NCBI RefSeq assembly: GCF_029360805.1
Contig: NZ_JARKNC010000003.1
Location: forward strand, 369,787 to 433,786
Reading direction: 5' to 3'
Length of the DNA: 64,000 nt
Origin: Daejeonella sp. JGW-45
GTDB taxonomy: Bacteria; Bacteroidota; Bacteroidia; Sphingobacteriales; Sphingobacteriaceae
The notes under the pieces were generated by a model that saw only the letters and a program-made list of their open reading frames with translations, was not told the DNA's origin and did not search any database. How positions within the stretch are numbered: the first letter of the stretch is position 1; every line of letters starts with the position of its first letter. Of this stretch, positions 63,482 to 64,000 are shown in pieces. Position numbers and translations under genes: made by a program.

Positions 63482-63931
63482 ATGAAAAAGAAAAACTCCA
63501 GGCGACAGTTCATAAAGATCTCTTCGGTAACGGGCCTGAGCGCCGCCCTGGGTATGGGTGTCCCCTTAGAATCCTTCCCTGAAGAGACACCAGTGATAAA
63601 AAGCCCTGCGTCCGGCGATAAAACATTGCAAATTAAACCCAGGTATCACCGCTGGCATGTAGACCCGGGACAGGAATGGCTGGAAACGAATACAGGCTAT
63701 GCCTATCTGGATTGGAAAATTCCGGTTTCACAAACTGCCCTGGTACTGCTTGATGTCTGGCAAAGGCATTATATCAGGGAAACGGAAGAACGGGCTGAAA
63801 AGATCATCAATGAAAAGTATGTGCCGCTCCTGGCTAAATGCCGGGAACAGGGAATGCAGGTTATTCATGCGCCGGCGCCTGAGGCTGCTATGAAACATCC
63901 TGTAGCCTTCCCATTTTTAAGACACCGTTAA
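63482..63931 (+). pseudogene. Tat-leader isochorismatase-like hydrolase, truncated
   Basis: The ATG at 63482 starts MKKKNSRRQFIKISSVTG, a twin-arginine leader. The segment TALVLLDVWQRHYIRETEER matches the first strand of the isochorismatase/cysteine hydrolase fold including the catalytic Asp. MQVIHAPAPEAA is the second strand. The frame then stops at 63931 after about 150 codons. The Lys and Cys of the catalytic triad, expected later in a domain of about 180-200 residues, are missing, and no other frame in the remaining 69 bp continues the fold. It is probably a broken gene. Confidence 0.7.
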
Positions 63932-64000
63932 TTTAGAGTTATTTCCTCAATTAATACATTCTTCGTGTTGACCTCAGTCTGTTGTTTGGAGATCATAGCA

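Overview
The window looks like the chromosome of a Bacteroidota bacterium, most probably Sphingobacteriaceae (Pedobacter-like). The basis is the gene content: TamL/TamB as a lipoprotein pair, an outer-membrane barrel with a carboxypeptidase-like N-domain, a DUF6266-type protein, SatD, many exported enzymes, and one promoter matching the Bacteroidota pattern TTG...TAnnTTTG. No rRNA, tRNA, CRISPR array, prophage or insertion sequence was seen.

Layout. 1-2.2 kb: two subunits of a molybdenum hydroxylase, the large one cut by the window edge. 2.4-6.3 kb: three tandem secreted cog3964-type amidohydrolases. 6.3-7.9 kb: a SatD gene behind a palindromic operator-promoter, a small membrane protein and a GNAT. 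8.1-9.8 kb: a Tat-exported SelA/DgaE-like PLP enzyme. 9.9-15.1 kb: hybrid histidine kinase, YceI, Tat-exported FAD oxidoreductase, GNAT. 15.2-22.5 kb: tamB-tamL. 22.6-26.6 kb: a beta-propeller protein, a sugar-dehydrogenase/cytochrome c fusion and an acidic protein. 26.7-29.7 kb: PhyH dioxygenase, CDP-alcohol phosphotransferase, GtrA, then an SDR. 29.8-33 kb: a TolC gene and a sigma-54 response regulator that are both truncated at the same point (about 30,480), followed by an intact histidine kinase. 33-38 kb: an outer-membrane barrel and small secreted proteins. 38-40.6 kb: AraC regulator, MFS transporter, TatA. 40.6-46.9 kb: serine hydrolases, small proteins and a phospholipase C. 46.9-52.8 kb: amidohydrolase, then RidA lipoprotein, PLP enzyme, amidohydrolase, M19 dipeptidase and serine hydrolase. 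52.9-62.3 kb: a DUF922-type protein, a Tat-exported DegT aminotransferase, MFS transporter, two neutral-ceramidase-fold proteins, a Tat-exported Gfo/Idh/MocA oxidoreductase and a LacI regulator. 62.7-63.9 kb: a frameshifted DUF6266 gene and a truncated isochorismatase-like gene.

The recurring theme is enzymology outside the cytoplasm. Nine proteins carry twin-arginine leaders and a tatA gene lies in the window. The most unusual candidate system is a repeated module made of secreted cog3964 amidohydrolases (five copies) and Tat-exported SelA/DgaE-like PLP enzymes (two copies), joined in the second locus by a RidA-family lipoprotein, an M19 dipeptidase and a beta-lactamase-fold hydrolase. I infer a periplasmic route that frees an amino compound from an acyl or peptide conjugate, eliminates or deaminates it with PLP, and clears the reactive enamine/imine with RidA. 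The substrate is unknown. All five amidohydrolases lack the usual strand-5 metal-binding His and share a K-x-x-H motif after the expected bridging Lys, which suggests an altered metal site.
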